Source: Phaeobacter sp. B1627
Lineage (GTDB): Bacteria > Pseudomonadota > Alphaproteobacteria > Rhodobacterales > Rhodobacteraceae
Assembly: GCF_006265095.1 (NCBI RefSeq)
Contig: NZ_VCNK01000007.1
Location: 1-59,803, forward strand
Reading direction: 5' to 3'
Length of the DNA stretch: 59,803 bases
Position numbers and translations under genes: made by a program. Below the pieces are notes generated by a model. The model did not search any database and was not told the DNA's origin. It saw only the letters and a program-made list of their open reading frames with translations. Below, in pieces: positions 26,988 through 36,478 of the stretch (within the stretch, counting starts at the first letter, position 1; every line of letters starts with the position of its first letter).

Positions 26988-28156
26988 CGCGCCGCCGCCC
27001 GCCCGGCCCAGCGCCCGGTGGCCAGACAGGCGGTCAGGAGGTAGCCGCCTGTGGGGGCCTCCCAATCCAGCATTTCCCCGGCGCAGAACATACCCGGGAC
27101 GGCCGTCAGCATGAGCCCGTCGTCCATGGCGTCTCGGCGGACCCCGCCGGCCGTGGAAATGGCTTCGTCCAGAGGCCGCAGACCCGCATGGCGCACCGGC
27201 AGCGACTTGAGGACCTGCGCCAGTGCCGCCGGATCTTGCGGCAACGGGCGGCCGAATTCCTGCAGCACCGCAGTTTTGACCGGACCCAGGGCCAACACAC
27301 GGCGCAAATGATTGGCCCAGCTGGATTTGCCACGCGGACGGGACAGCCGTTTGGCGATCTCTTCCATGGTCAGATCGGGCAACAGGTCAACCCGCAGCGG
27401 ATGCTCCGCGCGCAGGGCCGGCGTCAGCGGGTAAAGACCGCCCCCTTCCAACCCGCGCTGCGAGATTGTGGCCTCGCCGCGTCCGCGAAGGTCGCCCGCA
27501 TGCCACTCCACCGATTTGATCGCAGCGCCAAACTGCGGTGCCATATGCGAACTCCACTGCAGCGACAGGGCCGCGTTGGACGGCTGAAACGGCGCCAGCT
27601 TCACGCCACGCGCCGCCAGCAGCCCGGCCCAGGCCCCATCAGAGCCAAGCCGCGCCCAGCTCGCACCGCCCAGCGCCAGCACAGAGGCGCGGGCCTGGAT
27701 CAGACGCGGCCCGTCCGGGGTGTCAAAGGCCAGCGCCCCGGCGTCCCAACCTGTCCATCGCCAGCGCGTGTGGCGCAGCACGCCCAACCCATCCAGCTCT
27801 GCCAGCCAGGCGCGCAGCAGCGGTGACCCCTTCATGACAGTGGGGAACACCCGCCCCGTCGATCCGGTGAACACGCTCTGTCCCAAGCCCCGCGCCCAGT
27901 CCTGAACGGCCTGCCCATCAAACGCCCTCAGGATCGGGGCGAGCCAGTCCTGCGCAGCGCCAAACCGGGACAGAAACAGGTCGGCAGGTTCGGCCTTTGT
28001 CAGGTTGAGCCCGGATTTCCCCGCCATCAGGAACTTTCGCGCAGGCGAGGGCTTGGCCTCCACCAGCATCACCCGATATCCGGCGCGCGCGATCTCTCCG
28101 GCGGCCATCAACCCCGCCGGACCACTGCCGATCACCACAGCGTCACAATCGCTCAT
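26960..28156 (-). CDS. TIGR03862-family FAD-dependent oxidoreductase (BaiN/HI0933-like)
   Basis: The protein has 398 residues. It starts with the FAD-binding VVIGSGPAGLMAAGEIARAG, has AGKSGLNLTKAEP and TGSTGRVFPTVMKG in the middle, and ends with MLDWEAPTGGYLLTACLATGR, the signature of the HI0933-like family. The reaction is unknown for this subgroup. Its ATG overlaps the stop of a tiny upstream frame (28153-28236) by ATGA. Confidence 0.88.
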   Translation of the reverse strand: MSDCDAVVIGSGPAGLMAAGEIARAGYRVMLVEAKPSPARKFLMAGKSGLNLTKAEPADLFLSRFGAAQDWLAPILRAFDGQAVQDWARGLGQSVFTGSTGRVFPTVMKGSPLLRAWLAELDGLGVLRHTRWRWTGWDAGALAFDTPDGPRLIQARASVLALGGASWARLGSDGAWAGLLAARGVKLAPFQPSNAALSLQWSSHMAPQFGAAIKSVEWHAGDLRGRGEATISQRGLEGGGLYPLTPALRAEHPLRVDLLPDLTMEEIAKRLSRPRGKSSWANHLRRVLALGPVKTAVLQEFGRPLPQDPAALAQVLKSLPVRHAGLRPLDEAISTAGGVRRDAMDDGLMLTAVPGMFCAGEMLDWEAPTGGYLLTACLATGRWAGRAAARYLASDAVR

Positions 28157-28236
28157 GCCGCGTTTGCCATCTGCCGGATCCCGCGCAGCCCTGCCACAAT
28201 GGACAGCGTCACTTCTGCCACCAATATCTGCCCCAT
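28153..28236 (-). CDS. Putative 27-residue leader or small protein
   Basis: A 27-codon frame (MGQILVAEVTLSIVAGLRG, then IRQMANAA) ends in a stop that overlaps the flavoprotein ATG by four bases (ATGA). GGAG lies eight bases before its ATG. This arrangement is what a coupled small gene looks like, but the frame is short and could be chance. No family recognised. Confidence 0.3.
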   Translation of the reverse strand: MGQILVAEVTLSIVAGLRGIRQMANAA

Positions 28237-28279
28237 GCTGTCACTCCGCTTGCAGCCACCTCCGCCGCGCCCACTCCCG

Positions 28280-28891
28280 TCACGAGCAACTCCGAAGGAT
28301 CGCCGCTGCCCTGTCCGGGTCCGCATCCAGCGTCGGATCGGCCAGATCCCCGGCAACGGACATCAGATCCTCCGGTTCGACAATCCGGTCGATCAACCCG
28401 AAATCATAGGCCTCACGGGCGCTGAATTTCTGTCCTGCCACCAGGAGCATTCTGGTGCGCGCAGGCCCGATCAGCGCCCGCAACCGCACAACATCAGAAG
28501 GTTGCGGCAGATAGCCCAGTCGCATCACCGGGTAAAACACCTTCAGGCCCGGCACCGCAATGCGGATGTCGCAGGCCAGAACCATGCCGTTCGCCCCACC
28601 CGCGACTGTGCCATTCAATGCCGCGATCTTCAGACAGGGCAGCGCAGCGAGCCGTGCTGACAGATCCTCCCACAGGGGCGAGGTCGCAAGACCCGCGCGG
28701 GCTGCATCCAGATCGGCCCCGGCGCTGAAGACCTTGCCGACACCCGTCAGGATCAGCGCTCTGGCCTGCTGCGCCCGATCCACCGTGTCGATCAGTTCCT
28801 CCAGCATTTCAGGCGTCAGCGCGTTGGCCTTGTCCGGCCGGTTCAGCCGGACCGTCCAAAGCCCACGCGCCGTTTGCGTGCTCTGGATCAC
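28280..28891 (-). CDS. Crotonase (enoyl-CoA hydratase/isomerase) family protein
   Basis: The protein has 203 residues, shorter than the ~260 of typical hydratases because the C-terminal helical part is trimmed. Crotonase core motifs are present: RPDKANALTPEM, LTGVGKVFSAGADL and ALNGTVAGGANGMVLACDIRIA. At the position of the usual catalytic Glu (P-E-x-x-x-G) the sequence is PVMRLG, so normal hydratase activity is doubtful. The GTG start overlaps the SDR stop by GTGA, forming a two-gene unit. Confidence 0.85.
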   Translation of the reverse strand: MIQSTQTARGLWTVRLNRPDKANALTPEMLEELIDTVDRAQQARALILTGVGKVFSAGADLDAARAGLATSPLWEDLSARLAALPCLKIAALNGTVAGGANGMVLACDIRIAVPGLKVFYPVMRLGYLPQPSDVVRLRALIGPARTRMLLVAGQKFSAREAYDFGLIDRIVEPEDLMSVAGDLADPTLDADPDRAAAILRSCS

Positions 28892-29637
28892 ACCAGACCC
28901 ACGCGCTTGCGGATGCTCTCGTCGCGCAGTGAAATTTCCGTCCCGATGAACTCATCCGCATCGGGACCGCACATCCACAACAGCGTGCGCGCGGGCCATT
29001 CCGCAGGAATGTGGTCCTCCCAGTCGAGCTGGCTCACCGGGTTCAAGCCACTGGCCTTGATCTCGCGCTGCATTGCCGTGGCAACAGTGCCCGGCGACAG
29101 GCCCAGAACGCGAATGCCGTTGTCGCCCTCTTCCAGGTGCAATGCCTGCGTCAGCATCGCCGCGCCAGCCTTTGAGGTGCAATAGGCGCTCCAGCCTTCC
29201 AGCGGACGCTGGGACGCGCCAGAGCCGATGGTCAGCACGGAGCCACCGCCGGCGGCCTTCAGATGCGGCAGGCCTGCGTGCATCATGTTGAACACGCCTG
29301 TGATATTTACATCGATCAGCTGCGCCCAGTCGGCCGGGGTCGCGTCCTGCAGCCGTGCAATCGGATCAATCAGGCCCGCGTTGCAGATCAGGACGTCCAG
29401 GCTGCCGAATGTGCTGCGCGCCTTTGCAAAGGCCGCCTCCACCGCGGCGTAATCCGAAACGTCACAGGCCAGGGCAAGCGCTTTGTCGCCGATCTCTGCG
29501 GCCAGCTCTTCGAGTGCGGATGTGCTGCGCGCCAGAAGCGCGACATTGGCGCCAGCCGCGGCAAAAACCCTTGCTGCATCTGCTCCGATACCTCTGCTGG
29601 CGCCCGAGATCACAACTGTTTTATCTGCGAAGGTCAT
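28888..29637 (-). CDS. Short-chain dehydrogenase/reductase (SDR)
   Basis: The protein has 249 residues. It has the cofactor motif SGASRGIG, NAG at 86-88, catalytic Tyr152 and Lys156 in YCTSK, and a Ser in TIGSGAS. It starts an operon with the crotonase gene (4-base overlap). The substrate cannot be told. Start at 29637 with GGAGAG upstream is preferred; the open frame to 29745 adds a non-homologous basic N-terminus. Confidence 0.9.
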   Translation of the reverse strand: MTFADKTVVISGASRGIGADAARVFAAAGANVALLARSTSALEELAAEIGDKALALACDVSDYAAVEAAFAKARSTFGSLDVLICNAGLIDPIARLQDATPADWAQLIDVNITGVFNMMHAGLPHLKAAGGGSVLTIGSGASQRPLEGWSAYCTSKAGAAMLTQALHLEEGDNGIRVLGLSPGTVATAMQREIKASGLNPVSQLDWEDHIPAEWPARTLLWMCGPDADEFIGTEISLRDESIRKRVGLV

Positions 29638-29768
29638 AAAATCTCTCCAAATCCTCGTCTGCATCTGTGTTAAACTGCCAAAGGGGCAAGGGTCCAGCGA
29701 TTGGCGCCTTGACCACGACCGCGCGAACAGAGAGGTTCGCCCCATTCTACGTCAGGAAAGGTTCTTCT

Positions 29769-31286
29769 ATGTCTGTTTCTCCTCTTCGCGGTCTGGGTCT
29801 TGTTGCCCCAATCTTCTTGTTGGCACAGGCGGCGCACGCTGATCTGAGCGCCGAGGACGTCTGGTCAGACTGGAAGGCCTACCTAGCTGACGTTGGCTAT
29901 GAGGTGACCGGCGCGGAGTCGCGGGCCGGCGTTGCTCTGGTCGTCTCCGACATCCAGATGTCGATGACCACGGATGCCTCCCGCGTCTCGCTTGATCTGG
30001 GCAAGATCGAGTTTGTGGAAAACGGCGATGGCACTGTCAATGTCCTGCTGCCCCCTCAGTTTCCGATGGCCTTCAACGTGAGCGGCAACGCAGAAGACGC
30101 CAGCGGAACGCTTCTCTACTCCCATGATGGCAGCCCGATGGTCGTCAGTGGCGACACCAGCCGCATGGAATATGTCTACAACACCGCCGTTGCCTCGCTC
30201 CGGCTCGAAGACTTGCTCATCGACGGCAAATCAGAGCCCTTCGAGGGCACCGCGCTGAACCTCACCCTCAACGACGTCACCAGTGACACCGTCATGCGGA
30301 TCGATGACATACGCTCCTATACGCAGGTCATGTCGATTGCCTCGCTCGTCTACGACGTTGTCGTGAAGGACCCCGAAGACCAGGGGACGGCGCAGTTCAG
30401 CGGGTTATTGCAGGGATTCAAATCCACCGGCGACATGACCATTCCAACGGTCGAGCATCCGGCCGATATGGCTGCGATGATTTCTGCAGGCCTGTCCTAT
30501 GCGATCAATTTCACCGTTGAAAGTGGCAACAGCAATATCATCGGATCTGACGACGGGGACAATATCACCCTCCAGACGTCCTCTCAGGGTGGCGAATTCA
30601 ACGTCAATCTCAGCTCTGCGGGTATGGCATACGATGTGGTGCAGACAGACGCCACGCTCAGCGTGATGGGCACCGACATCCCCTTCCCGATCGCACTCAG
30701 CATGGCCGAGATGGGCATGAATCTGGCCGTGCCTCTCAGCAAATCTGACGAAGAACAGGATTTCGCCCTTGGCATTGCGTTGCGCGACTTTGCGGTTCCG
30801 GACATGGTCTGGGGACTGATCGATCCTAGCGGCGACCTTCCCCACGATCCGGCCAATCTGATTTTGGATCTGGCAGGCAAGGTCAAATTGTTCTTTGACC
30901 TCACGGACGAGACGCAAATGGCCGCCGTCGAACAGGGCAATGTGGCGCCGGGCGAAGTGAACTCCGTCGATGTGAACCAGCTACTGTTCTCCGTTGCAGG
31001 CGCCGAGCTGACCGGCACCGGCGCCTTTACCTTCGACAATACCGACTTTGACAGCTTCGACGGCATCCCTGCCCCCTCCGGTGAAGCAAACCTGAAGCTG
31101 GTTGGAGCCAATACTTTGGTGGACAAGCTGATCGGCATTGGATTGCTGTCGGAAGACGACGCAATGGGGGCGCGGATGATGATGGGGATGTTCTCCGTTC
31201 CGGGTGCCGGCGAGGATACGCTGACCTCCAAAATCGAGATCACCGAGGATGGGAAGCTACTCGCCAACGGTCAGCGCCTGAAGTAA
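29769..31286 (+). CDS. DUF2125-like exported protein
   Basis: The precursor has 505 residues with a signal peptide (MSVSPLRGLGLVAPIFLLAQ, then AAHA). The rest is beta-rich sequence with paired hydrophobic and polar strands, long and repetitive, like periplasmic or outer-membrane-bound DUF2125 proteins of alphaproteobacteria. Function unknown. AGGAAAGG precedes the ATG. A terminator follows at 31311-31345. A monocistron facing away from the SDR gene. Confidence 0.75.
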   Translation: MSVSPLRGLGLVAPIFLLAQAAHADLSAEDVWSDWKAYLADVGYEVTGAESRAGVALVVSDIQMSMTTDASRVSLDLGKIEFVENGDGTVNVLLPPQFPMAFNVSGNAEDASGTLLYSHDGSPMVVSGDTSRMEYVYNTAVASLRLEDLLIDGKSEPFEGTALNLTLNDVTSDTVMRIDDIRSYTQVMSIASLVYDVVVKDPEDQGTAQFSGLLQGFKSTGDMTIPTVEHPADMAAMISAGLSYAINFTVESGNSNIIGSDDGDNITLQTSSQGGEFNVNLSSAGMAYDVVQTDATLSVMGTDIPFPIALSMAEMGMNLAVPLSKSDEEQDFALGIALRDFAVPDMVWGLIDPSGDLPHDPANLILDLAGKVKLFFDLTDETQMAAVEQGNVAPGEVNSVDVNQLLFSVAGAELTGTGAFTFDNTDFDSFDGIPAPSGEANLKLVGANTLVDKLIGIGLLSEDDAMGARMMMGMFSVPGAGEDTLTSKIEITEDGKLLANGQRLK

Positions 31287-31310
31287 ATCAGCGCCCATAG
31301 CACTCTCTCG

Positions 31311-31345
31311 AAAAGGGCCGCTCCGGGATGGTGTGGCCCTTTTTT
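31311..31345 (+). terminator. Rho-independent terminator after the DUF2125-like gene
   Basis: Arms AAAAGGGCC (31311-31319) and GGCCCTTTT (31335-31343) flank a 15-base loop; the stem runs into a T6 tract (31340-31345). It ends the transcript 25 bases after the stop codon. Confidence 0.85.
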
Positions 31346-31420
31346 ATGACGGCCGGGCCTTGCGGTGTGGCGACGGTCTGGCTAGCTCTTGTTCAGCACC
31401 GCTCACTGATGAAGGCCCTC

Positions 31421-32767
31421 ATGACCCAAACTCCGGAAGCACTCTGTCACGCTCTCCTTGATGCCGCCCGCAAGGCCGGTGCCGAAACCGCCGATGCAAT
31501 GGCGGCCAAGGGCAGCTCCCTGTCGATCGAAGTCCGCGAAGGGGCGCTGGAACATGCCGAGCGATCAGAAGGGGTCGACATTGGCCTGCGGGTTTTTGTC
31601 GGGCAGCGTCAGGCACAGGTTTCCTCTTCGGATACGCGTCCCGACACCCTGACGGCAATGGCGCAACGGGCCGTCGAGATGGCGAAAGAGGCCCCCGAAG
31701 ATCCCTATGCGGGATTGGCAGATCCCGGCCAGCTCGCGGCCCGTTGGGACATTGACGCGCTTGAAATGGCAGACCCGAGTGCGGAACCTGCACCCGACAC
31801 ATTGCAACAGGATGCGCTGGAGGCCGAAGCCGCCTGTGCCGCCGTTGACGGGATTACCCAAGTGCAGTCCGCCGCGGCGGGATATGGCCGCCATGATGTC
31901 CACCTGGCCGCAAGCAACGGATTTTCAGGCGGTTACGCCCGCACAAGCCGCTCTGTGTCCTGCGTCGGCATTGCCGGAACCGGCACCGGGATGGAGCGCG
32001 ACTACGATGGCGACACCCGCACCTATCAGTCCGATCTGCGCGCAGCCGCCGATATCGGTCATCGCGCGGGCATCCGCGCCACCGAGCGCCACGGGGCGCG
32101 ACGTCCCAAGACAGGCTCCTATCCGGTGCTGTTTGACGAACGGATTTCCTCATCTCTGGTGGGACACCTGCTGGGCGCGGCCAACGGCGCGGCGATCGCG
32201 CGCGGCTCAAGCTGGCTGAAGGACAGTCTCGGCGCGACGATCCTGCCGGACACGCTGTCGATCATCGAAGACCCGTTTCGCCCGCGCATGTCCGGCTCCC
32301 GCCCCTTTGACAGCGAGGGGCTTCCCACGCAGCGCCGCGCCATCGTCGAAGATGGCGTCTTGACGGGATGGACGATGGATCTGGCCTCCGCCCGCAAACT
32401 CGGGATGGCCAGCACCGGGAATGCCGCGCGCGGCATCGGCTCGGTTCCCACTCCGTCGAACTGGAACATCTCCCTGACGCAAGGATCACACACCCGTGCG
32501 GATTTGATCCACGACATGGGGACCGGGCTGCTGGTGACCTCGATGATCGGATCCACGATCAACCCCAACACCGGCGATTATTCACGCGGGGCCTCCGGGT
32601 TCTGGATCGAGAACGGCGAAATCGCCTTCCCGGTGAACGAGGTGACAATCGCAGGCAACCTGCTGGACATGCTGAAAACCATGGTGCCCGCCAATGACGC
32701 GCGGAGATATCTGTCCCGGGTGGTGCCCTCGCTGCTGGTCGAAGGGATGACACTTGCCGGAGAATGA
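31421..32767 (+). CDS. TldE/PmbA metalloprotease subunit family
   Basis: The protein has 448 residues. It lacks the HExxxH motif of TldD and shows the PmbA/TldE C-terminal pattern (FDERISSSLVGHLLGAANGAAIARGSSWLKD, in parts; SMIGSTINPNTGDYSRGASGFWIENG, in parts). TldD/TldE pairs cleave peptides such as microcin precursors and help PQQ or lasso-type maturation; the TldD half is not in this window. The start at 31421 has GAAGG before it. It opens an operon: the next gene starts inside its last codons. Confidence 0.88.
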   Translation: MTQTPEALCHALLDAARKAGAETADAMAAKGSSLSIEVREGALEHAERSEGVDIGLRVFVGQRQAQVSSSDTRPDTLTAMAQRAVEMAKEAPEDPYAGLADPGQLAARWDIDALEMADPSAEPAPDTLQQDALEAEAACAAVDGITQVQSAAAGYGRHDVHLAASNGFSGGYARTSRSVSCVGIAGTGTGMERDYDGDTRTYQSDLRAAADIGHRAGIRATERHGARRPKTGSYPVLFDERISSSLVGHLLGAANGAAIARGSSWLKDSLGATILPDTLSIIEDPFRPRMSGSRPFDSEGLPTQRRAIVEDGVLTGWTMDLASARKLGMASTGNAARGIGSVPTPSNWNISLTQGSHTRADLIHDMGTGLLVTSMIGSTINPNTGDYSRGASGFWIENGEIAFPVNEVTIAGNLLDMLKTMVPANDARRYLSRVVPSLLVEGMTLAGE

Positions 32768-33554
32768 CCTGTCCCTTCTGATCTCGGCGGCGCAGGCGGC
32801 CGGAGAGATTGCGGGGCAATTCGTCGGCACCGAGGCGCGCAAATGGGACAAGCCGGATGGCGCCGGCCCCGTCACCGAGGCGGATCTGGCCGTGAACCGC
32901 TACCTTGAGGACCGGCTGAAAGCGGCGCGGCCCGACTACGGCTGGCTGTCGGAGGAAAGTGACAACGAGACCGGTCGGCTGTCCTGCCAACGGGTGTTCA
33001 TCATTGATCCGATCGACGGCACCCGCAGCTTTGCCGATGGCTCCCGGACCTGGGCGCACTCACTTGCCATCGTCGAGGATGGACAACCGGTGGCAGCCGT
33101 CGTTTACCTCCCGCAGCGCGCACTGTTGTTCGCGGCCGCAGCCGGAGAAGGCGCCACCTGCAATGCCGCCCCCATCGGTGTCAGCCGCTCATCCGATCCC
33201 GCAACCGCCCACGTTCTGAGCACAAAGCCCAGCCTTGCCGCCGAGCACTGGACCGATGGCGCGCCTCCGGAGTTTCGCCGCAGTCACCGCCCCTCGCTGG
33301 CCTATCGGATGGCCCGGGTCGCCGATGGCTCCTATGACGCAATGCTGACCCTGCGTCCCACATGGGAATGGGATATCGCCGCCGGTGTCCTGTTGCTGCA
33401 GGAGGCAGGCGGGATCGCCACCGACCGCAGTGGCGGCGCATTGACCTTCAATCGCCCCGATGCGCTGCAGAACGGGGTGGTGGCGGGCGGACCGGATCTG
33501 CACCAGGAGCTTCTGTCGCGCCTTGTCTATCGGGCGGAGGAAAGCCCGCGCTGA
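32754..33554 (+). CDS. Inositol monophosphatase family protein (CysQ/SuhB-like)
   Basis: The protein has 266 residues. Metal-binding motifs are intact: SEESDNE for the first Glu, DPIDGTRSFADGSRTWAHSLAI for the DPIDGT box, and WEWDIAAGVLLLQEAGG for the C-terminal WDxAAG box. The natural substrate may be 3'-phosphoadenosine 5'-phosphate or an inositol-like phosphate. It starts with TTG at 32754, since a stop at 32748 blocks any earlier in-frame ATG; the first 14 bases overlap the tldE end. The next gene's ATG overlaps its stop (TGATG). Confidence 0.88.
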   Translation: MPENDLSLLISAAQAAGEIAGQFVGTEARKWDKPDGAGPVTEADLAVNRYLEDRLKAARPDYGWLSEESDNETGRLSCQRVFIIDPIDGTRSFADGSRTWAHSLAIVEDGQPVAAVVYLPQRALLFAAAAGEGATCNAAPIGVSRSSDPATAHVLSTKPSLAAEHWTDGAPPEFRRSHRPSLAYRMARVADGSYDAMLTLRPTWEWDIAAGVLLLQEAGGIATDRSGGALTFNRPDALQNGVVAGGPDLHQELLSRLVYRAEESPR

Positions 33555-34750
33555 TGCACTGGCCGCTGGATCCACATAGCACCGGCCCCATGCGCCCCGC
33601 GCGCCCGCCGGGCGAGCTTGTCTGGGCGCATGCCACCACGCAGGAGCGTCTCCTCGGGCTGTGCGACATTGGCAATCGCCTCAAGACCATGCGGCCCGAC
33701 CTCACCATGATGATCACCTGGGAAGAGGAAATGCGACCGCTTCTTCTTCCCGAAGGCTGCGATATCGCGATGGGCCCGCTTTCGCTCGACCAGCCAAATG
33801 AGATACGGGCGTTCTTTGACCATTGGAGGCCCGATTTGTGCGTCTGGACAGGCGGACGCATGCGACGGTGGTTGATGAAAAACCTCCGGGACCGGACCTT
33901 GCCCGCGCTTCTGGTCGATATCGATGAGGAAGAGCTGCCGGGTCGTGCGTCGCGCTGGCTGCCGGATCAGCGACACCGGCTGCTGAATGGCTTTGCTGAA
34001 TTTCTGGTCCCCGACGCCGACGTGGCCGAGCGCCTGAAACGGGCCGGTGTGCCATCAGAGCGGATCTGCACCCTGGGCCGCCTTTTCCAATCCACCAGCC
34101 CGCCGGGCTGCAACGATGATGAGCTGATCCGCCTGCAGTCACAATTGAGCAGCAGGCCTCTGTGGCTAGCCGCACGGCTGTCGCTGACAGAGCTGCAGAC
34201 CGTCCTGAACGCACATCGGGCGGCCCTGCGCCTCTTGCACAGGTTGTTGCTGGTTCTCACCGTGGAGACATTGGAGGATCTGGACGCAGCCCGGCGACTT
34301 TTGCGCGGCGAAGGGCTGAGGTTTGCCGACTGGGACGCTGGCGAGGAGCCGGAAGACCACACGCAGGTGGTGCTCGGCCTGACCGAGGATCTGGGCCTGT
34401 GGTATCGCCTTTGTCCGCTCTGTTTTCTGGGCAATAGCCTGATCCGGGGCGCACAGGGCAGCAACCCGTTTGATGCGGCAGCGCTTGGTTCGGCGATCAT
34501 TCACGGCCCCGGAATCGTGGCTCATTCGCAGGCCTATCAACGGCTTACCGCGCTGGATGCCGCCGTTCGGATCTATAGCGAGGACGAACTGACAGACGCG
34601 GTGCTGCGCCTGTCTTCTCCCGATCAGGCCGCTGAAATGGCCCTTGCAGGCTGGCGCGTCGTGACCGAAGGTGCAGCCATGACAGACACGCTCCTCGATA
34701 AAATTCAGGATCTGCTGGACCGAAGCGAGGATGCTGATGCGACCGCCTGA
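33554..34750 (+). CDS. waaA: Divergent GT30 glycosyltransferase (WaaA/KdtA-like)
   Basis: The protein has 398 residues, similar in size to WaaA, which adds Kdo to lipid A precursors at the inner membrane. N-terminal HATTQERL stands where HAxSxGE is usual and keeps the Glu. The C-terminal [22 protein letters not shown] stands in place of FVGGSL and GGHNPLEPAA. The fold is clear, but two motif residues differ. Its position directly before lpxK supports a role in lipid A/Kdo assembly. Symbol inferred from the neighbourhood as much as from sequence. Confidence 0.75.
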   Translation: MHWPLDPHSTGPMRPARPPGELVWAHATTQERLLGLCDIGNRLKTMRPDLTMMITWEEEMRPLLLPEGCDIAMGPLSLDQPNEIRAFFDHWRPDLCVWTGGRMRRWLMKNLRDRTLPALLVDIDEEELPGRASRWLPDQRHRLLNGFAEFLVPDADVAERLKRAGVPSERICTLGRLFQSTSPPGCNDDELIRLQSQLSSRPLWLAARLSLTELQTVLNAHRAALRLLHRLLLVLTVETLEDLDAARRLLRGEGLRFADWDAGEEPEDHTQVVLGLTEDLGLWYRLCPLCFLGNSLIRGAQGSNPFDAAALGSAIIHGPGIVAHSQAYQRLTALDAAVRIYSEDELTDAVLRLSSPDQAAEMALAGWRVVTEGAAMTDTLLDKIQDLLDRSEDADATA

Positions 34751-35738
34751 GTTCTGGAATCTCCCGCCTGATCGTTTTGATCTGCGGGCCAGCCTGCTGG
34801 CCCCGCTTGGATGGCTCTATGGTCGGGGGACCGCTGCCCGCCTGAAAAGAGGCCAGCCCCTGCAGGCCTCGGTGCCGGTGATCTGTGTCGGCAATCTGAA
34901 TGCCGGCGGGACCGGCAAGACCCCGACCGTGATCTGGCTGCAGGAACAGCTTCGCGACATGGGCCACAACGTGCATGTGGTCTCACGCGGATACGGCGGC
35001 GCTCTGGAGGGGCCGATCTCGGTCGATCCCGCACAGCATGTGGCGTTTGATGTCGGCGACGAACCCCTGCTGATGGCCGCCTTTGGTGAGGTCTGGGTTG
35101 CAAAGGATCGCGCGGCGGGCGTGCGGGCAGCCAGCGCCGCCGGTGCAACTGTCATCGTGATGGACGATGGGTTCCAAAATCCCTCGGTGGCCAAGGACCT
35201 GTCGATCATTGTGGTGGATGCGGCGCGCGGCTTCGGCAATGGGCGTTGCCTGCCCGCGGGGCCGCTGCGCGAAGCTGTCGATGTGGGGCTGCGACGGGCC
35301 GATCTGATCCTGTCGCTGGGCGACACGGCCGCTCAGCAACGGTTTGGCGAGATCTGGAGTTCTGCAATTTCAGTGCCCAGAGTAACAGGCCATCTGGCCC
35401 CGCTGCCCACGGGCATGCCTTGGTCCGGCACCCGGGTTCTGGCCTTTGCAGGCATCGGTCACCCGGAGAAGTTCTTTGCGACATTGCGCGCGCTCGGGGC
35501 CGATCTCTGCCGGGCGGAGGCGCTGGACGACCACCAGTCGCTTGCGCCGAGCCTGCTGGCCCGCTTGGAACAGGACTCCCGCCAGCTGGGGGCGCAATTG
35601 GTCACCACCGAAAAGGACGCCGTGCGCCTGCCTGCCAGCTATCGCCACAAGGTCATTACGCTACCGGTCCGCCTGCAGATTCCGCAAGCCGACGACCTGC
35701 TGTCGCGGCTGAAAGAAATTGCGCCGCCCCCTGCCTGA
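34737..35738 (+). CDS. lpxK: Tetraacyldisaccharide 4'-kinase
   Basis: The protein has 333 residues. It starts in the family way (MRPPEFWNL), has a Walker [12 protein letters not shown] at 52-62 and a DDGFQNP motif near residue 140. LpxK phosphorylates the 4' position of lipid A precursor at the inner-membrane face. I choose the ATG at 34737, with GAGG upstream, over 34731. It overlaps the end of the GT30 gene, and together with the two genes before it forms the envelope operon. Confidence 0.93.
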   Translation: MRPPEFWNLPPDRFDLRASLLAPLGWLYGRGTAARLKRGQPLQASVPVICVGNLNAGGTGKTPTVIWLQEQLRDMGHNVHVVSRGYGGALEGPISVDPAQHVAFDVGDEPLLMAAFGEVWVAKDRAAGVRAASAAGATVIVMDDGFQNPSVAKDLSIIVVDAARGFGNGRCLPAGPLREAVDVGLRRADLILSLGDTAAQQRFGEIWSSAISVPRVTGHLAPLPTGMPWSGTRVLAFAGIGHPEKFFATLRALGADLCRAEALDDHQSLAPSLLARLEQDSRQLGAQLVTTEKDAVRLPASYRHKVITLPVRLQIPQADDLLSRLKEIAPPPA

Positions 35739-35783
35739 GGAAGCGGCGCAGTCACGTCAGCTATTGCTCAGAAGCTGTTGCCC

Positions 35784-36476
35784 TCAGCCATCCAGTTCGG
35801 CCTCGATCAGCGCCTTGATATCGGCGTAGGGCTGGTTCGACATCTTGGTGCCGTTCAGAATGAACGACGGCGTCGAACTGATATCGTCCCTGGTGGCGTT
35901 TTCCTGATACCAGGTCACCAGCGTTTGCGCGTTGGTCGCATCCTGCATGCAGCTCTCAAGCTGCGCCGTCTCGATCCCCGCCAGACGGCCGATCTTTTTC
36001 AACTCTTCGACAATCAGGTTCGGATCACCAGCGCGTGCCCAGTCGGACTGACCCTTGAAGAGCAGGTCAGTGATACCGAAGAATTTCTCCTGGCCACCGC
36101 AGCGGGCCACCATTGAGGCCCAGAGGCCAAAACGATCGAAGTAGACTTCGCGATAGATGAATTTGACCTTGCCGGTATCGATGAAATCCGCCTTCAGCTT
36201 CTTGTAGGCATCCGCGTGGAAATTGGCGCAATGCGGGCAGGTGTAGGACGCATATTCGATCAAAGTGACCGGAGCATCCTCGGCCCCCTGCACCATATCG
36301 ACGATGGTAGAGGTGTCGACCTCTGCCGCGTCTGTGGTTTCCTGTGCCTGCGCAGCACCTACGAGATTGAGATCCAGAAGGCTGACCTCCCCCTCGCGAT
36401 CGGCGAAATTATTGATGGCATAGGCTCCTGCGGTTATGGCAACAGCCGCGCAGATACCGGACATGAGACGGGTCAT
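35784..36476 (-). CDS. DsbA-family thiol:disulfide oxidoreductase
   Basis: The precursor has 230 residues. An N-terminal hydrophobic segment (residues 1-20) is a signal or anchor. The redox site is CPHC at 80-83 in YASYTCPHC, and a late cis-Pro loop (SSTPSFIL) follows. Such proteins oxidise periplasmic thiols; this branch of Rhodobacteraceae DsbA-like proteins carries a long linker between anchor and domain. AAGGGG precedes the ATG. Two bases separate it from the DUF721 gene upstream, so both are one unit. Confidence 0.9.
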   Translation of the reverse strand: MTRLMSGICAAVAITAGAYAINNFADREGEVSLLDLNLVGAAQAQETTDAAEVDTSTIVDMVQGAEDAPVTLIEYASYTCPHCANFHADAYKKLKADFIDTGKVKFIYREVYFDRFGLWASMVARCGGQEKFFGITDLLFKGQSDWARAGDPNLIVEELKKIGRLAGIETAQLESCMQDATNAQTLVTWYQENATRDDISSTPSFILNGTKMSNQPYADIKALIEAELDG

Positions 36477-36478
36477 TT

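Noticed and set aside
26870-27826. 318-residue open frame antisense to the TIGR03862 flavoprotein
   Set aside because: Arg/Gln-rich composition; the sense gene has clear FAD motifs.
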